A stretch of 64,000 nucleotides of DNA, taken from an uncultured Geobacter sp. (GTDB taxonomy: Bacteria; Desulfobacterota; Desulfuromonadia; Geobacterales; Geobacteraceae). The notes under the pieces were generated by a model that saw only the letters and a list, made by a program, of their open reading frames with translations, was not told the DNA's origin and did no database searches. The position numbers were made by a program, and so were the translations under genes. This document shows, one piece after another, positions 30,261 through 40,924 of this stretch; position 1 is the first letter of the stretch, and each line of letters opens with the position of its first letter. The stretch is from positions 48,176 through 112,175 of the forward strand of contig CAIWTU010000007.1 of assembly GCA_903915655.1 (NCBI GenBank). The letters run 5' to 3'.

Positions 30261-30752
30261 TCATTTTTTCAGCCGGTTCTGCCGCTTTTCTTCAATAAGC
30301 ATATCGATAATCAGCAAAAACACCCCGACGCAGATTGCGGAGTCAGCCACGTTGAAGGTCGGCCAGTAGTGTTCGTACCAGTGGACGTTCAGAAAATCGA
30401 TGACCTCGCCGAGTCGCACGCGGTCGATCAGGTTGCCAAGGGCGCCAGCGAAGACGAGAGAAAGGCAGAAAGCAGTAAAATTCTGGTCAGGGCGAAGCTT
30501 ACGAAAAAAAACAATGATTGCGGCGAGGGCGATCAGAGAGACAAAAGTTAAAACCGTCAAGCGATAGGGGGAGGTTGCCAGAAAACTAAAGGCTGCTCCC
30601 TTATTGCAGATATAGGTGATGGAGAAGAAATCCTTTATGACGACGATGGAGCTGTAAAGCTCCATCGTTCTGGAGATGTAGAGTTTGGTTGCCTGGTCGA
30701 GGATAAGTACCAGTGTGGCGACGGTCAAAAGTATGCAGTATTTGGATTTCAT
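30261..30752 (-). CDS. lspA: Lipoprotein signal peptidase (signal peptidase II)
   Basis: Inner-membrane aspartyl protease that removes signal peptides from lipoproteins. It has 163 residues with four transmembrane helices. The catalytic aspartates are in GNLIDRVRLGEVIDF and FNVADSAICVG. It would process the cytochrome, DUF1499 and other lipoproteins seen in this window. It lies downstream of ileS, as in most bacteria, but is separated by a tandem repeat array. Confidence 0.96.
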   Translation of the reverse strand: MKSKYCILLTVATLVLILDQATKLYISRTMELYSSIVVIKDFFSITYICNKGAAFSFLATSPYRLTVLTFVSLIALAAIIVFFRKLRPDQNFTAFCLSLVFAGALGNLIDRVRLGEVIDFLNVHWYEHYWPTFNVADSAICVGVFLLIIDMLIEEKRQNRLKK

Positions 30753-30837
30753 TTGTACAACTCCCTAATCGAGACACTTTTTTCAATCGCTGATAAAAAA
30801 ACCGGTTGCGTGAAGCGACAAAGCCGCCAAAGCAACC

Positions 30838-30954
30838 TTCAACTGTTCAACTGTTCAACTTTTCAACTTTTCAACTTTTCAACTTTTCAACTTTTCAACT
30901 TTTCAACTTTTCAACTTTTCAACTTTTCAACTTTTCAACTTTTCAACTTTTCAA
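30838..30954. repeat. 8-bp tandem repeat array (about 14.6 copies)
   Basis: Two TTCAACTG units followed by twelve TTCAACTT units and a partial TTCAA. On the coding strand of ileS and lspA the unit reads AAGTTGAA, and the ileS TGA stop (30943-30945) lies inside the array. The array fills most of the space between ileS and lspA. The copies are nearly identical, as expected for a slippage-prone VNTR. Confidence 0.97.
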
Positions 30955-33720
30955 AGCCAGCAGACACTTGGGACAGATGGTCGGATGCTCTGCTTCCATG
31001 CCTAACCTTTCGTCATAACACCAGCAGCGTTCGCACTTTTCTCCCGGAGCTGCGCTGATCCGGATTTTCAGTTGACTGGTTCCCTCCGCAGTATAAAACT
31101 CTCCGTGAATATCGTCGGTAAGTTCGACCTTTGAAACTATGAAGATGCTTTTCAGCTCATCTGCATAGTTGCGGAGGAAAGCCAGGAGCTCCTTTGGTGC
31201 ATTGATCAGTACGGAAGCGTCGAGAGAGTGGCCGATGATTTTATTGACCCGTGCCAGTTCAAGTGCCTTGGATACATCCCCGCGTACTTTTATGATCTCT
31301 TCCCACCTTCCAATCAGTGCATCATCCTTATAGTCCGGTTGCAATAAAGGGAACTGTGACAGATGAACGCTTTCTTCCCCTTGCTTTGGCAAGTAACTCC
31401 AGACTTCGTCGGCGGTGAACGATAATACCGGTGCCATCAACTTGACCAGAGCTTCGAGGATGAGGTACATGGCTGTCTGGGCGCTGCGTCTTTGCAGAGA
31501 ATCGCTCCTGCTGGTATAGAGGCGATCTTTAAGAATGTCCAGGTAAAAGGCGCTCATTTCAACGGTGCAGAAGGAATTGACTGAATGGTACAGTAGATGG
31601 AATTCGCAGGTATCGTAGGCCTGAAGCACCTTCTCTTTAAGAACCTCCAGTTGGTGCATGGCCCAACGGTCGATCTCCAGCATTTGTCCATAGGGTACAG
31701 AGTCGCGGGGAGGGTCAAAATCTGCAATGTTGCCAAGAATGTAGCGGCAGGTGTTGCGGATGCGTCGGTACGATTCAGAAAGCCGGGTCAAAATTTCCTG
31801 GGAGATGCGGATGTCGTCACGGTAATCCTGAGCTGCAACCCACAAACGAAGCACTTCTGCGCCGTATTTCTTGATTATCTCTTCCGGCGCAACCACGTTG
31901 CCTACCGACTTGCTCATCTTGCGGCCATTTCCGTCCACCACGAAACCGTGGGTAAGAACGCTCTTGTAAGGGGCTTTTCCCCTGGTGCCGATTCCGACCA
32001 GGAGTGAGGAATGGAACCAGCCGCGATGCTGGTCGCTCCCCTCCAGATACATATCCGCCGGAGCGGAGAGGTAGGGGCGGTTTTCAAGTACAGCGGCAAA
32101 AGATACGCCCGAGTCAAACCAGACGTCCAGAATATCCATCTCTTTTTCAAGGTTTTCGCTGCCGCAGGAGGGGCATTTCGCCCCTGCGGGTAGCAGCTCT
32201 CGGGCTTCTTTTTCGTACCAGATGTCGGAACTGTATTCTGTAAAGAGGTCTGCTACATGTTCCATAATTGCCCTGTCGGCGAAGGCCTCTCCGCAGGCAG
32301 CGCAGTGGAACGCCGTGATCGGGACACCCCAGGAGCGTTGTCGGGAGATGCACCAGTCAGGCCTGTTTTCCACCATTCCGTAGATGCGATCCTTACCCCA
32401 CTTGGGAATCCAGTTAACCTGGTTGATTTCCTCAAGCGCCTTGTCGCGCAGCTGGTTCTTTTCCATGCTGATGAACCACTGTTCGGTGGCGCGAAAGATA
32501 ATCGGCTTTTTGCAGCGCCAGCAGTGCGGGTATGAATGGGTAATTTCACCGGAGCCGACCAAAGCGCCCGTCTCGGAAAGCTTTTCCATAACGCTTTTGT
32601 TTGCGTCGAAAACGAACTGTCCAGCAAAAAACTCCACATTTTCCATAAATCTGCCGCGATTGTCCACGGGGTTATATATCTCCAGCCCAAACTTCAGCCC
32701 CATTTCATAGTCGTCCTGCCCGTGCCCCGGCGCCGTATGCACACATCCGGTCCCGGCCTCGAGGGTTACATGTTCGCCGAGCAACAGGATGGAGCTTCGG
32801 TCATAAAGAGGATGTCGGCAATTTTTTCTTTCAAGCAGACCCGCTTTAAAAGAGGCAATTACGCTTCCCTGGACGCCGGTGCTTTTCTGAAACGCTTCCC
32901 GGAGCCCTTCGGCGATGATGTAAACCTCATTACCGGTGTCGAGAGCCACGTAGTCAAATTCGGGGTGCAGGGAAATCGCCAGATTGGCAGGGATGGTCCA
33001 TGGTGTGGTGGTCCAGATAATGACGGAAACTTTTTTTCCTGCCAGGGAGGGGATCTCTCCCGATATGTCGTCCAGAAGGGGGAATTTCACATGGATGGAA
33101 GGAGATTTGTGGTCCGCGTACTCCACCTCGGCCTCCGCCAGGGCAGTGACGCAGGATGAGCACCAGTGGACCGGTTTTTTCCCCTTGTATAGCCCCCCGG
33201 TTTCTGCAAAGCGCGCCAGCTCTCGTGCAGTGATCCCCTCGTATACATAGTTCATGGTAAGATACGGGTTCTCCCATTCGCCAAGTATGCCGAGTCGGAC
33301 AAATTCGTTTTTCTGGGCTTCTACAAACTTTGCGGCATAGGTGCGGCAGAGCTTACGCATCTCCGGTTTGGTGATTTCCCGTTTTTTCGAACCGAGATTT
33401 TTTTCGACCTGCAGTTCGATCGGCAGGCCGTGACAGTCCCATCCTGGCACATATGGAGCGTTAAACCCGCTCATCCTTTTGCTTTTCAGAACAAAGTCCT
33501 TGAGTATTTTATTCAGGGCGTGGCCGATATGGATGTGTCCGTTTGCGTAGGGGGGGCCGTCATGAAGGATATAATCCGGCTTGCCCCGGCCGATTTCCGT
33601 CAGCTTTTCGTAAAGCCCCATCTTCTCCCATCCATTCAGTATCTCCGGCTCTTTCTGGGCGAGGTTGGCCTTCATCGGGAATTGCGTAACAGGCAGGTTT
33701 AATGTGTCTTTGTATTCCAT
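30943..33720 (-). CDS. ileS: Isoleucyl-tRNA synthetase
   Basis: Class I synthetase charging tRNA-Ile, with a CP1 editing domain. It has 925 residues. The HIGH signature reads HIGHALNKILKDF, the KMSKS motif KMSKSVGNVV, and the C-terminal zinc-finger CERCWCY...CPKCLLA is present, as in the bacterial form. The last five residues (LALKS) and the stop are within the tandem repeat, so changes in repeat number would not alter the protein beyond that point. Confidence 0.98.
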   Translation of the reverse strand: MEYKDTLNLPVTQFPMKANLAQKEPEILNGWEKMGLYEKLTEIGRGKPDYILHDGPPYANGHIHIGHALNKILKDFVLKSKRMSGFNAPYVPGWDCHGLPIELQVEKNLGSKKREITKPEMRKLCRTYAAKFVEAQKNEFVRLGILGEWENPYLTMNYVYEGITARELARFAETGGLYKGKKPVHWCSSCVTALAEAEVEYADHKSPSIHVKFPLLDDISGEIPSLAGKKVSVIIWTTTPWTIPANLAISLHPEFDYVALDTGNEVYIIAEGLREAFQKSTGVQGSVIASFKAGLLERKNCRHPLYDRSSILLLGEHVTLEAGTGCVHTAPGHGQDDYEMGLKFGLEIYNPVDNRGRFMENVEFFAGQFVFDANKSVMEKLSETGALVGSGEITHSYPHCWRCKKPIIFRATEQWFISMEKNQLRDKALEEINQVNWIPKWGKDRIYGMVENRPDWCISRQRSWGVPITAFHCAACGEAFADRAIMEHVADLFTEYSSDIWYEKEARELLPAGAKCPSCGSENLEKEMDILDVWFDSGVSFAAVLENRPYLSAPADMYLEGSDQHRGWFHSSLLVGIGTRGKAPYKSVLTHGFVVDGNGRKMSKSVGNVVAPEEIIKKYGAEVLRLWVAAQDYRDDIRISQEILTRLSESYRRIRNTCRYILGNIADFDPPRDSVPYGQMLEIDRWAMHQLEVLKEKVLQAYDTCEFHLLYHSVNSFCTVEMSAFYLDILKDRLYTSRSDSLQRRSAQTAMYLILEALVKLMAPVLSFTADEVWSYLPKQGEESVHLSQFPLLQPDYKDDALIGRWEEIIKVRGDVSKALELARVNKIIGHSLDASVLINAPKELLAFLRNYADELKSIFIVSKVELTDDIHGEFYTAEGTSQLKIRISAAPGEKCERCWCYDERLGMEAEHPTICPKCLLALKS

Positions 33721-33843
33721 AATATATTATCCTTCCAGTGCCATATAATGTAAAACTGATTCATTAGCAAAATGTCCGGAATTACAAAAAGAGACCGCTT
33801 CTGGTTCTTCCAGACCAAAAAACCGAGTTAGGGAGCTGATTAC

Positions 33844-35295
33844 TTAATACTGTTGTTCAATTATCTTCACCGATATTTTCCCTACAAGGCCTGCCAGGGG
33901 GGACAACTCCTCACTGGAATCCCCTTCTACCAGCTTGATATGGGTCAGGTTTGCCGGTATTTCGCCGGAAGTGGGGTCAACGGGGAGCCAGTACCCGACA
34001 TAACTTTCGGCCCAGCTGTGGTAAAGAAAACCCTTGCCTTGTTTGTAGACAAGACCTGATACGTACCTGGTCGGAATGCCTGCAGCTCGGGCGAAAGAGG
34101 AGTAAAGGAGTGCATGGGACTGACAGTTTCCCCCCCCCTCTTTCATTGCTTCAATTGGTGATCGGTTGTCGGTATTTGTTTCAGTGATAGTGGCAGCAAC
34201 ATGGCGAACCAGCTTTTCGACAATTTTTATCGGGTCTTTTTCCACGCCGATAATCTCATTTTTCCGGATAGTAATTTCCGGAGAGTGTGACAGAATTTGT
34301 CCCGACGGTTCCAGGTATTGCTTCCAGCAGGCTTGTTCAGGGAGAACAGGTTCCGGCCGGGCCTGCAAAAAAGATTTGTCCATGGTAAAGAGGACTTTTC
34401 CTTCTCCCACCCTTTCGGCATTTTGGGCGTTGCTTCTCAGCAGGGGCATAGTAGCAGGAAAATCAGATATTTGCACTGCCAGTTTCCGCAATTCTCCAGG
34501 CCTGGAAATTTGAGTATCGATTTTGATAAGACTGTAATCTAGAATCAGATCCCTCTTTGACAGGGCCGCCTGGGAGATAAACCTCCAAGCGGACTTTTCA
34601 TCCTCTGGCAGAGTATTAATCCACCCGTTACGCACTGTTTCTTTAAGGGTATTCCCGGCAGCGTCGACCCAGATATCATTGTCCACAGGATAGAGATTGT
34701 TTTGCATATGAATTGCTCTCAATCCTTCGATTGTATCGAAGCCGACAAAGGATATTGTTACTGCCTTTATCTTGACATCTTCTGGATCCAGGATGGAGAG
34801 GCGATAGCTCTTCCCCGCCTCAATTCCGTGCAGGAGCGGATAGAGATTCAATGCCAGGGGTGGATAGACCATCCCTTTTCGCTTCAGCAGCCTGTTTTTT
34901 CTTACCCCTTCCGAATCGATTGTTATCCTTATGCCTGTCGGGGTCACCTCGCCGTTTAGCTTTACAGACCTCCCCTCGATGATTTGCGCCACGTCAAAAG
35001 ACTTCAAGGTCAAATCTTTGTTGACGGAGTACTTTTCACGGATCGAAGCCTCCCTGGAGAAGCCGAGGCCGCCCATTTTTACACTGCTTTCACCATGAAT
35101 TTCATACCCCTCAGCAGTTTCCCTGATAGTGGATTTAGAAAAGCCGGTACGCTCGTCATTAAAAAAGAGGCCAAACCAGCGGTCACCAAGGGGGGGCTTT
35201 TCCAGGCGGTAAGGAGTTGTGGCTGCGCCAGGTAAGGAAGGGAGTATCAGTAAAAGCGTAAAAAACAGGGTAAACAAACGAAGATACGACAACAT
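33844..35295 (-). CDS. Secreted transglutaminase-like cysteine protein
   Basis: Exported 483-residue protein with an N-terminal signal peptide (LFTLFFTLLLILPSLPGAA). The N-terminal 330 residues have no recognised fold (beta-rich). The C-terminal transglutaminase-like domain has the catalytic triad Cys391 (GGGNCQSHAL), His426 (YHSWAESYV) and Asp440 (PVDPTSGE). In bacteria such proteins are proteases or peptide-crosslinking enzymes of the envelope. It lies on the minus strand with a 123-base gap to ileS. Confidence 0.87.
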   Translation of the reverse strand: MLSYLRLFTLFFTLLLILPSLPGAATTPYRLEKPPLGDRWFGLFFNDERTGFSKSTIRETAEGYEIHGESSVKMGGLGFSREASIREKYSVNKDLTLKSFDVAQIIEGRSVKLNGEVTPTGIRITIDSEGVRKNRLLKRKGMVYPPLALNLYPLLHGIEAGKSYRLSILDPEDVKIKAVTISFVGFDTIEGLRAIHMQNNLYPVDNDIWVDAAGNTLKETVRNGWINTLPEDEKSAWRFISQAALSKRDLILDYSLIKIDTQISRPGELRKLAVQISDFPATMPLLRSNAQNAERVGEGKVLFTMDKSFLQARPEPVLPEQACWKQYLEPSGQILSHSPEITIRKNEIIGVEKDPIKIVEKLVRHVAATITETNTDNRSPIEAMKEGGGNCQSHALLYSSFARAAGIPTRYVSGLVYKQGKGFLYHSWAESYVGYWLPVDPTSGEIPANLTHIKLVEGDSSEELSPLAGLVGKISVKIIEQQY

Positions 35296-35636
35296 AGAAG
35301 AATTCCTGAAAAGTTGATTTATAATTCTGCGAAGATGACGGCTTCTTGAAAGAGACCTCTGATACTCTTTAAAAGCCTGGATTTTTTCATCAATTGTTGG
35401 GTAGATAGGCGGCTACTCTTAACCGAACCCGTCCCCTTATACCATAAACCATAAACTGTGGCAACCTCGGAAACCCTGGTGAGACGCCGACAGTGAAGCG
35501 AAGGAAAAAAGTATCATGCCGAAAATACTCTGATTATCGATTGCGTAACCGTGATATCTCTTGCAAATAATACGCAATAATGATATATATGGTTTACAAG
35601 ATATTGCTGTTGCGAGGGCTGAGAGGCCCTCATTAT

Positions 35637-35676
35637 GCCCTGGTGACTTGCCCTCCTAGTTGCCGGGGTGTTTTTT
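35637..35676 (+). terminator. Terminator-like hairpin
   Basis: CCCTGG (35638-35643) pairs with CCGGGG (35663-35668), with one G-U pair, and TTTTTT follows at 35671. No upstream plus-strand gene is seen, so it may end a non-coding transcript or act as an attenuator for the RHH gene. Confidence 0.45.
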
Positions 35677-35777
35677 GTCGGATGCTACGATGTATGATTT
35701 TGTAGATAAGGCGTGTCATTGCTGGTACATGGTTATCTCAAAGTTGAGGCCGTGAAGGGGGGTATTTTTTTTAAACC

Positions 35778-35795
35778 CCGATATATCGGCTTTTT
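35778..35795 (+). terminator. Terminator-like palindrome with T-run
   Basis: CCGATATATCGG followed by CTTTTT, about 100 bases upstream of the RHH gene start on the plus strand. A GGGG...CCCC pair (35757-35779) just before may extend the stem or compete with it. Confidence 0.45.
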
Positions 35796-35895
35796 GTGCT
35801 GGTTAATCCTCCCGATTTTCAATTGGCACAATATTAGCATCAATGACTTGGTTTCCGGTACTCTCTATTGTTGCAAGCAATCAGCAGGAGGCAAA

Positions 35896-36081
35896 ATGGG
35901 AAGGATGAGAGAAAATCCTAGATATAACGTAATATCCATGCGAATAAGCGATGAGGAACGAGAGACGCTTCAGGAGATTATGCAGTCAACGAAAAAGAGC
36001 GTCTCAGATATCATGAGGGAAGCAATGGTCCTTCTGAAAAATGAATTGTCAAAACCGCAAATGGAGAATAGGGCAGCATAA
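35896..36081 (+). CDS. Ribbon-helix-helix (CopG/Arc-like) small DNA-binding protein
   Basis: A 61-residue protein starting at ATG 35896, 6 bases after AGGAGG. It reads MGRMRENPRYNVISMRISDEE and continues with two helices; the beta strand (YNVISMRIS) and following helices (ERETLQEIMQ, SVSDIMREAMVLLKNEL) fit the RHH fold. Proteins of this sort are often repressors of their own operon or antitoxins, but no toxin gene stands next to it. A longer upstream frame (from 35713) is less credible. Confidence 0.7.
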   Translation: MGRMRENPRYNVISMRISDEERETLQEIMQSTKKSVSDIMREAMVLLKNELSKPQMENRAA

Positions 36082-36174
36082 CCATTTATTTAAACAGGGC
36101 AAAAAAGAGCGCTGACCGGTTTTATCTCCCCAGTCAATTCAGGCCTCGGCCTGCTTTCGATGCTTGATTTAAGG

Positions 36175-37659
36175 CTATTTCACCTTCCACGATGTCCCCT
36201 GCGCAGAGTCAAGCAGGATTATGTTTTTTGCAATGAGCAGATCTCTTATTTCATCACTTCTCCTGAAGTCCCTGGTTTTCCTTGCACTGGCACGTTCTTC
36301 AATCAGTTTTATTATCTCTTCTTCAGTTATCTCCAGTCTGTTCAACCTGTCGCCCCTGATTTTTTCCAGATAGGCAGAAGGAACCGAGATGCCGATCCCG
36401 ATAATTTTGCCAATTTCGCGAATATCAGACCGGAAATGGGCAAGTATCGACACAGTTTTTTCAGACGGCACGGATGATTCCCCCAGCACCTTGTTGATAC
36501 AGCGCAATATGTCAAAAACATTTCCCAAGGCGAGGGCCGTATTAAAATCATCATCCATTGCTTCCTTGAAACGGTCGAGCAGGCTCTCCGTTTTTTCCAG
36601 CAACTCGGACTCGCTTTCATTGAGGGGATTACCATCGGAGAGGGACGAAGTTTCTGCCTGTTTTCCCGCCAGGGCCTCATCTATCCGGGCGAGCGTGCCG
36701 TAAATCCTTTCCATGCCGGACGCAGCTTCAGCCATGTTCTGATCCGAAAAGTCGAGAGGCGAACGGTAGTGTGCAGAAAGCAGAAACAGACGTAACACCT
36801 CACAGTCATACCTGGAGAGGACTTCTTTGATGGTGAAGAAATTGCCGAGCGACTTGCTCATCTTTTCAGAATTGATATTGACAAAGCCGTTATGTAGCCA
36901 GTATTTCACAAATTGCCGGCCGGTGGCGGCCTCTGCCTGGGCTATCTCGTTTTCATGGTGGGGGAAAACAAGATCTTTACCGCCGCCATGGATATCAAAT
37001 GTTTCTCCCAAAAATTTCATGCTCATTGCGGAACACTCAATATGCCAGCCCGGACGACCTTTTCCCCAGGGTGATTCCCAAAATGGTTCACCCGGTTTTG
37101 CCTCTTTCCACAAGGCGAAATCCATAGGGTGACGTTTCCGTTCATCTACCTCGATTCTGGCACCGGCCTGCATATCTTCAAGGGTTCTCCTGGAGAGCTT
37201 CAGGTAGGAATCAAATTTTTCCACGCAGTAGTAAACGTCACCCCCCGCCTGATACGCCATACCTTTTTCGACAAGGGTATCCACCAGCCTTATAATATCA
37301 GCGATGTGCTCCGTAGCCCTAGGCTGACAGGTTGGAAGCTCGAGTCCAAGGGCTTTCATGTCCAGATCGAATTCCCGGATGAACCGTTCCGATATCTCCC
37401 GGAAAGGAACCCCCTCCTTGTTGGCCCGATTGATAATCTTGTCGTCAATGTCCGTATAGTTGCGAACGTACGTGACTTCGTAGCCAATCCATTGCAGGTA
37501 GCGGAAAATAATGTCGAATACAACATTTGCCCTGGCATGGCCGATGTGGGTGTGATCATACACTGTCACCCCGCACACGTACATCTTAACCTTGCCCGGA
37601 GTCACCGGGACAAACGCTTCTTTCCTGCCGGATAGGGTGTTAAAAACTCGTAATGGCAT
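36175..37659 (-). CDS. cysS: Cysteinyl-tRNA synthetase
   Basis: Class I synthetase for tRNA-Cys, 494 residues. The HIGH motif reads [14 protein letters not shown] with the zinc-binding Cys in YVCGVTVYD, and [15 protein letters not shown] and KMSKSLGNF follow. It is slightly longer at the C-terminus than the E. coli enzyme. It lies 50 bases downstream of glnS on the same strand; glnS, ispF, ispD and cysS form a cluster seen in Geobacter-like genomes. Confidence 0.97.
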   Translation of the reverse strand: MPLRVFNTLSGRKEAFVPVTPGKVKMYVCGVTVYDHTHIGHARANVVFDIIFRYLQWIGYEVTYVRNYTDIDDKIINRANKEGVPFREISERFIREFDLDMKALGLELPTCQPRATEHIADIIRLVDTLVEKGMAYQAGGDVYYCVEKFDSYLKLSRRTLEDMQAGARIEVDERKRHPMDFALWKEAKPGEPFWESPWGKGRPGWHIECSAMSMKFLGETFDIHGGGKDLVFPHHENEIAQAEAATGRQFVKYWLHNGFVNINSEKMSKSLGNFFTIKEVLSRYDCEVLRLFLLSAHYRSPLDFSDQNMAEAASGMERIYGTLARIDEALAGKQAETSSLSDGNPLNESESELLEKTESLLDRFKEAMDDDFNTALALGNVFDILRCINKVLGESSVPSEKTVSILAHFRSDIREIGKIIGIGISVPSAYLEKIRGDRLNRLEITEEEIIKLIEERASARKTRDFRRSDEIRDLLIAKNIILLDSAQGTSWKVK

Positions 37660-37709
37660 ATTTTATCCTTTACCGATTTTAATTCAAACTAACGACCTCT
37701 GGTTTCTTC

Positions 37710-39431
37710 TCACTGGTTCTTTACCCATGAATCGCGCAAGGTTACCGAGCGGTTGAAAACCGGTATTCCAGGGGAAGAATCAACAGTATCCAGGCAGAAA
37801 TAGCCCTGCCGTTCGAACTGATATCGGCGCTCTGGAGCTGCATCGGCTAACCCCGGCTCCAGCCGGCATGACTTCAGGGTTTCACTTGAGTTTGGGTTCA
37901 GACCGCTCTTCCAGTCTGCTCCCCCCTTGTCGCTCCCCGGGTTCAAGAGGGTGAAAAGCCGGTCGTACAGACGTACTTCGGCTTCGATGGAATGGGGTGC
38001 TGAAACCCAGTGAATGGTCCCCTTGATTTTACGTCCATCCGCCGCTGAGCCGCCTCTTGATTGAGGATCATAGGTGCAGCGGACTTCGACGATTTTACCG
38101 GACTGTTCATCCTTAACCACGCCAACGCATTTAATGATGTACGCATAACGGAGCCTTACCTCACCCCCGGGCGTCAGGCGAAAGTAGCCCTTTGGGGGAT
38201 CCTCGGAAAAGTCGTCCTGCTCGATATAAATTACCGGAGAGAAAGGGATCTTACGGGAGCCCATCTCGGGTTTGTTGGGATGGTTTGGCGCATCGAACTC
38301 CTCTGTCTGATTCTGAGGATAGTTGTCGATGACGACGCGCAGAGGTCGGAGCACACCCATGACACGGGGGGCACGTTCGTTCAGGTCATGGCGCAGACAG
38401 TCCTCAAGGACCCCCATGTCGATCCAGCTGTCGTTCTTGCCGATGCCGATCCTTTCACAGAAAGTTCTGATCGCCTCCGGGGTGAATCCGCGTCGACGCA
38501 TCCCGACCAGTGTCGGCATGCGAGGGTCGTCCCAGCCGCTCACGTACCCCTGCTGAACCAGCTCCAGCAGTTTTCGCTTGCTCATTACTGTATAGGTAAG
38601 GTTGAGGCGGGCGAACTCAATCTGTTGGGGTCGGTAGATGCCGAGCTGGTCAAGAAACCATTCATAAAGGGGACGATGGTCTTCAAATTCCAGGGTGCAG
38701 ATGGAGTGTGTAATTCCTTCAATAGAATCCGATTGGCCGTGGGCGTAGTCGTACATTGGATAAACACACCAAGCGGCACCGGTGTGGGGGTGGGTGGCGT
38801 GAAGAATTCTGTACATGACCGGGTCACGCAGGTTCATGTTTGGGGAGGCCATGTCTATCTTTGCTCGAAGTACCCGTGATCCGTCTGAAAATTCACCGGC
38901 TCTCATCCGGTGGAAAAGATCCAGATTATCCTCCAAGGGGCGGTTCCGATAGGGACTTTCCCTGCCCGATTCGGTCAAGGTTCCGCGGTGTTCGCGGATT
39001 TCATCGGCGGTCAGGTCGTCAACATAAGCCTTCCCCTTCTTGATCAGTGCCACTGCCCATCGGTAAAGCTGTTCAAAGTAGTCCGAGGCGTAGTAGCGGT
39101 CTTCACCCCAATCGAAGCCAAGCCAGCGGACGCTTTCCTGTATCGTATCAACGTACTCCTGCTCTTCCTTGGTCGGGTTGGTATCGTCGAACCTCAGGTG
39201 ACAGCGGCCGTTATAGTCCCTGGCCAGGCCGAAATTGAGGCAGATAGATTTTGCATGCCCGATATGAAGATACCCGTTCGGCTCGGGGGGAAAACGGGTA
39301 ACTACCGTCTTATGTTTGCCGGATTTGAGGTCTTCATCGATAATGGAGCGGATAAAGTTGGTAGATGATGCTGTCTCTGGTAAAGTCATATCGGCGCAGT
39401 CCTTTTTCTGGGGTATTGGCAATTTTGGCAC
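37710..39431 (-). CDS. glnS: Glutaminyl-tRNA synthetase
   Basis: Class I synthetase that directly charges tRNA-Gln, 573 residues. [23 protein letters not shown] and [11 protein letters not shown] are the HIGH- and KMSKS-type motifs of GlnRS, and the C-terminal beta-barrel anticodon domain is present. Direct glutaminylation is less usual outside gamma-proteobacteria but is known in some delta-proteobacteria. Confidence 0.96.
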   Translation of the reverse strand: MPKLPIPQKKDCADMTLPETASSTNFIRSIIDEDLKSGKHKTVVTRFPPEPNGYLHIGHAKSICLNFGLARDYNGRCHLRFDDTNPTKEEQEYVDTIQESVRWLGFDWGEDRYYASDYFEQLYRWAVALIKKGKAYVDDLTADEIREHRGTLTESGRESPYRNRPLEDNLDLFHRMRAGEFSDGSRVLRAKIDMASPNMNLRDPVMYRILHATHPHTGAAWCVYPMYDYAHGQSDSIEGITHSICTLEFEDHRPLYEWFLDQLGIYRPQQIEFARLNLTYTVMSKRKLLELVQQGYVSGWDDPRMPTLVGMRRRGFTPEAIRTFCERIGIGKNDSWIDMGVLEDCLRHDLNERAPRVMGVLRPLRVVIDNYPQNQTEEFDAPNHPNKPEMGSRKIPFSPVIYIEQDDFSEDPPKGYFRLTPGGEVRLRYAYIIKCVGVVKDEQSGKIVEVRCTYDPQSRGGSAADGRKIKGTIHWVSAPHSIEAEVRLYDRLFTLLNPGSDKGGADWKSGLNPNSSETLKSCRLEPGLADAAPERRYQFERQGYFCLDTVDSSPGIPVFNRSVTLRDSWVKNQ

Positions 39432-39520
39432 TTAAATGTTTCAATGCAGCGGAGGCCTCCTCTCTCCCCGATCCGGGCGATAACGAGGAAGTGGGACTGA
39501 AAATGGATTCCGAACGATTA

Positions 39521-40000
39521 TTAGGTCTGATTCTGTTTCAGCATGACTACAGAATAGGCAGCAATGCCTTCGCCCCTGCCGGCAAAGCCGAGTTCCTCGG
39601 TGGTGGTTGCCTTCACGTTTACCCAGTCCGGTTCCGTGCCGAGCGCCCTGGCAATATTGGTGCACATTTCCGGTATATATGGCGCCAGCTTAGGGCGCTG
39701 GGCAATGATGGTGGCGTCCAGGTTGCCGATTTTGTACCCTTTACCGTCGGCCAGCGCCATAACCTGTCGCAAGAGCTTGATGCTTGATGCCCCTTTATAT
39801 GCCGGGTCGGTGTCTGGAAAATGTCTGCCGATATCCCCTTCACCGATGGCGCCAAGAATTGCATCCGAGATCGCATGCAACAGGACATCTGCGTCGGAGT
39901 GGCCCAAGAGCCCTTTGTTAAAGGGGATATCGACGCCGCCGAGGATCAGCTTTCTTCCCGTTACCAGCCTGTGCACATCATAACCGTGACCTATGCGCAT
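39521..40000 (-). CDS. ispF: 2-C-methyl-D-erythritol 2,4-cyclodiphosphate synthase
   Basis: MEP-pathway enzyme forming the cyclic diphosphate from CDP-ME phosphate. It has 159 residues from the ATG at 40000 ([12 protein letters not shown]), preceded by GGAAAGGG; a GTG/ATG farther upstream (40018) is less likely. The zinc-binding GHGYDVH and the [14 protein letters not shown] motif are visible. It follows ispD on the same strand, as often seen. Confidence 0.97.
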   Translation of the reverse strand: MRIGHGYDVHRLVTGRKLILGGVDIPFNKGLLGHSDADVLLHAISDAILGAIGEGDIGRHFPDTDPAYKGASSIKLLRQVMALADGKGYKIGNLDATIIAQRPKLAPYIPEMCTNIARALGTEPDWVNVKATTTEELGFAGRGEGIAAYSVVMLKQNQT

Positions 40001-40127
40001 ATGATCCCTTTCCTTCAAATACGACAGTTTCCTATGTAGTCAATCTGCGAGGAGCTGCTCGTTTTGAACCTCTAGTATTATTGCCGTGCCGTCCCCAGTT
40101 TCTCGGGGGGTACAACTATTGAGTTCT

Positions 40128-40841
40128 TCAGGCTAAAATCTTTGGACCCTTGCAGGTTTCCTCCAGAAATGCCTCGGCCAGCAGCATGTCCTCCGGTGTG
40201 GTGATCTTTATATTTCTATAATCACCCATAACGATGTGGACCCTTTTCCCCAGACGTTCGACAAGGGAGGCGTCGTCGGTTCCGAGATATCCTTCCCTGT
40301 CGGCTTTATCATGGGCTTCACGGATTATTTCATAGCGGAAAGTCTGCGGTGTCTGTGCCAGCCAGAGATCTTCCCGTCTGGGTGTTCCCACTACGACCCC
40401 TGCCGCTACCGATTTAACTGTATCCTTGACCGGTACCGCAACCAGTGCGCCATCGTAACGTCTTGCAACTTCAAGGGAGCGTTCGAGTAGTTCCAGCTTT
40501 AGAAGTGGGCGGACACCATCGTGGATAATTACGAGATCGTCGCTCTGCATTCCTGCCGCGGCCTGCAAACCGTTGTAAACCGACTGTTGCCGCTCCCTCC
40601 CCCCGGCCACGATCCCTGCTATTTTCCGGAAGCCATAGGGTTCCAGAACATTTTCACGGCAGTAGGGAATTTCGTCTTCCGGCACAATAACATATACTGC
40701 GTCTACGAAAGGCGCTTTCTCAAAAAGAGTCAGGGTATGGGCCAATATCGGCTTCCCCCTGAGCATCAGGTATTGCTTGTTAATCCCGGCAGCCATCCGT
40801 TTTCCCATGCCGGCTGCCGGAACAAGAGCTACAACGTGCAT
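40128..40841 (-). CDS. ispD: 2-C-methyl-D-erythritol 4-phosphate cytidylyltransferase
   Basis: MEP-pathway enzyme coupling CTP to methylerythritol phosphate. It has 237 residues from ATG 40841 ([16 protein letters not shown]), with GAGAGGGG about 10 bases upstream. Nucleotide-binding [16 protein letters not shown] and the C-terminal [11 protein letters not shown] are diagnostic. An in-frame extension to 40916 lacks a ribosome site. selA is upstream on the same strand. Confidence 0.95.
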   Translation of the reverse strand: MHVVALVPAAGMGKRMAAGINKQYLMLRGKPILAHTLTLFEKAPFVDAVYVIVPEDEIPYCRENVLEPYGFRKIAGIVAGGRERQQSVYNGLQAAAGMQSDDLVIIHDGVRPLLKLELLERSLEVARRYDGALVAVPVKDTVKSVAAGVVVGTPRREDLWLAQTPQTFRYEIIREAHDKADREGYLGTDDASLVERLGKRVHIVMGDYRNIKITTPEDMLLAEAFLEETCKGPKILA

Positions 40842-40924
40842 AGAGTTATTGCCCCTCTCTCTGGCTAGCAACACGCCCTGTTTTTCATAGTAATAAGCAT
40901 CTATTGCTCTGGTCAATGAATATT

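Larger units (their letters stand above)
35296..35895. other. Structured intergenic region upstream of the RHH gene
   Basis: About 600 bases with no gene that I trust. It has a perfect 6-base stem GAGGGC-TGAGAG-GCCCTC at 35614-35631, a terminator-like hairpin at 35637-35676 and a second at 35778-35795. A stretch at 35460-35505 (CGGAAACCCTGGTGAGACGC) has the look of structured RNA (possibly group II intron-derived), but I could not match it with confidence to a known class. Confidence 0.4.

Noticed and set aside
30838..30954. CRISPR array
   Set aside because: Unit is 8 bp with no spacers and no cas genes in the window; simple tandem repeat.
30753..31058. Plus-strand frame with repeated STFQLFNF octapeptide
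   Set aside because: An artefact of translating the 8-bp tandem repeat; overlaps the ileS end.
35460..35505. Group II intron domain or riboswitch
   Set aside because: Only a short stretch looks structured; no domain V, no reverse transcriptase and no aptamer match I can defend.
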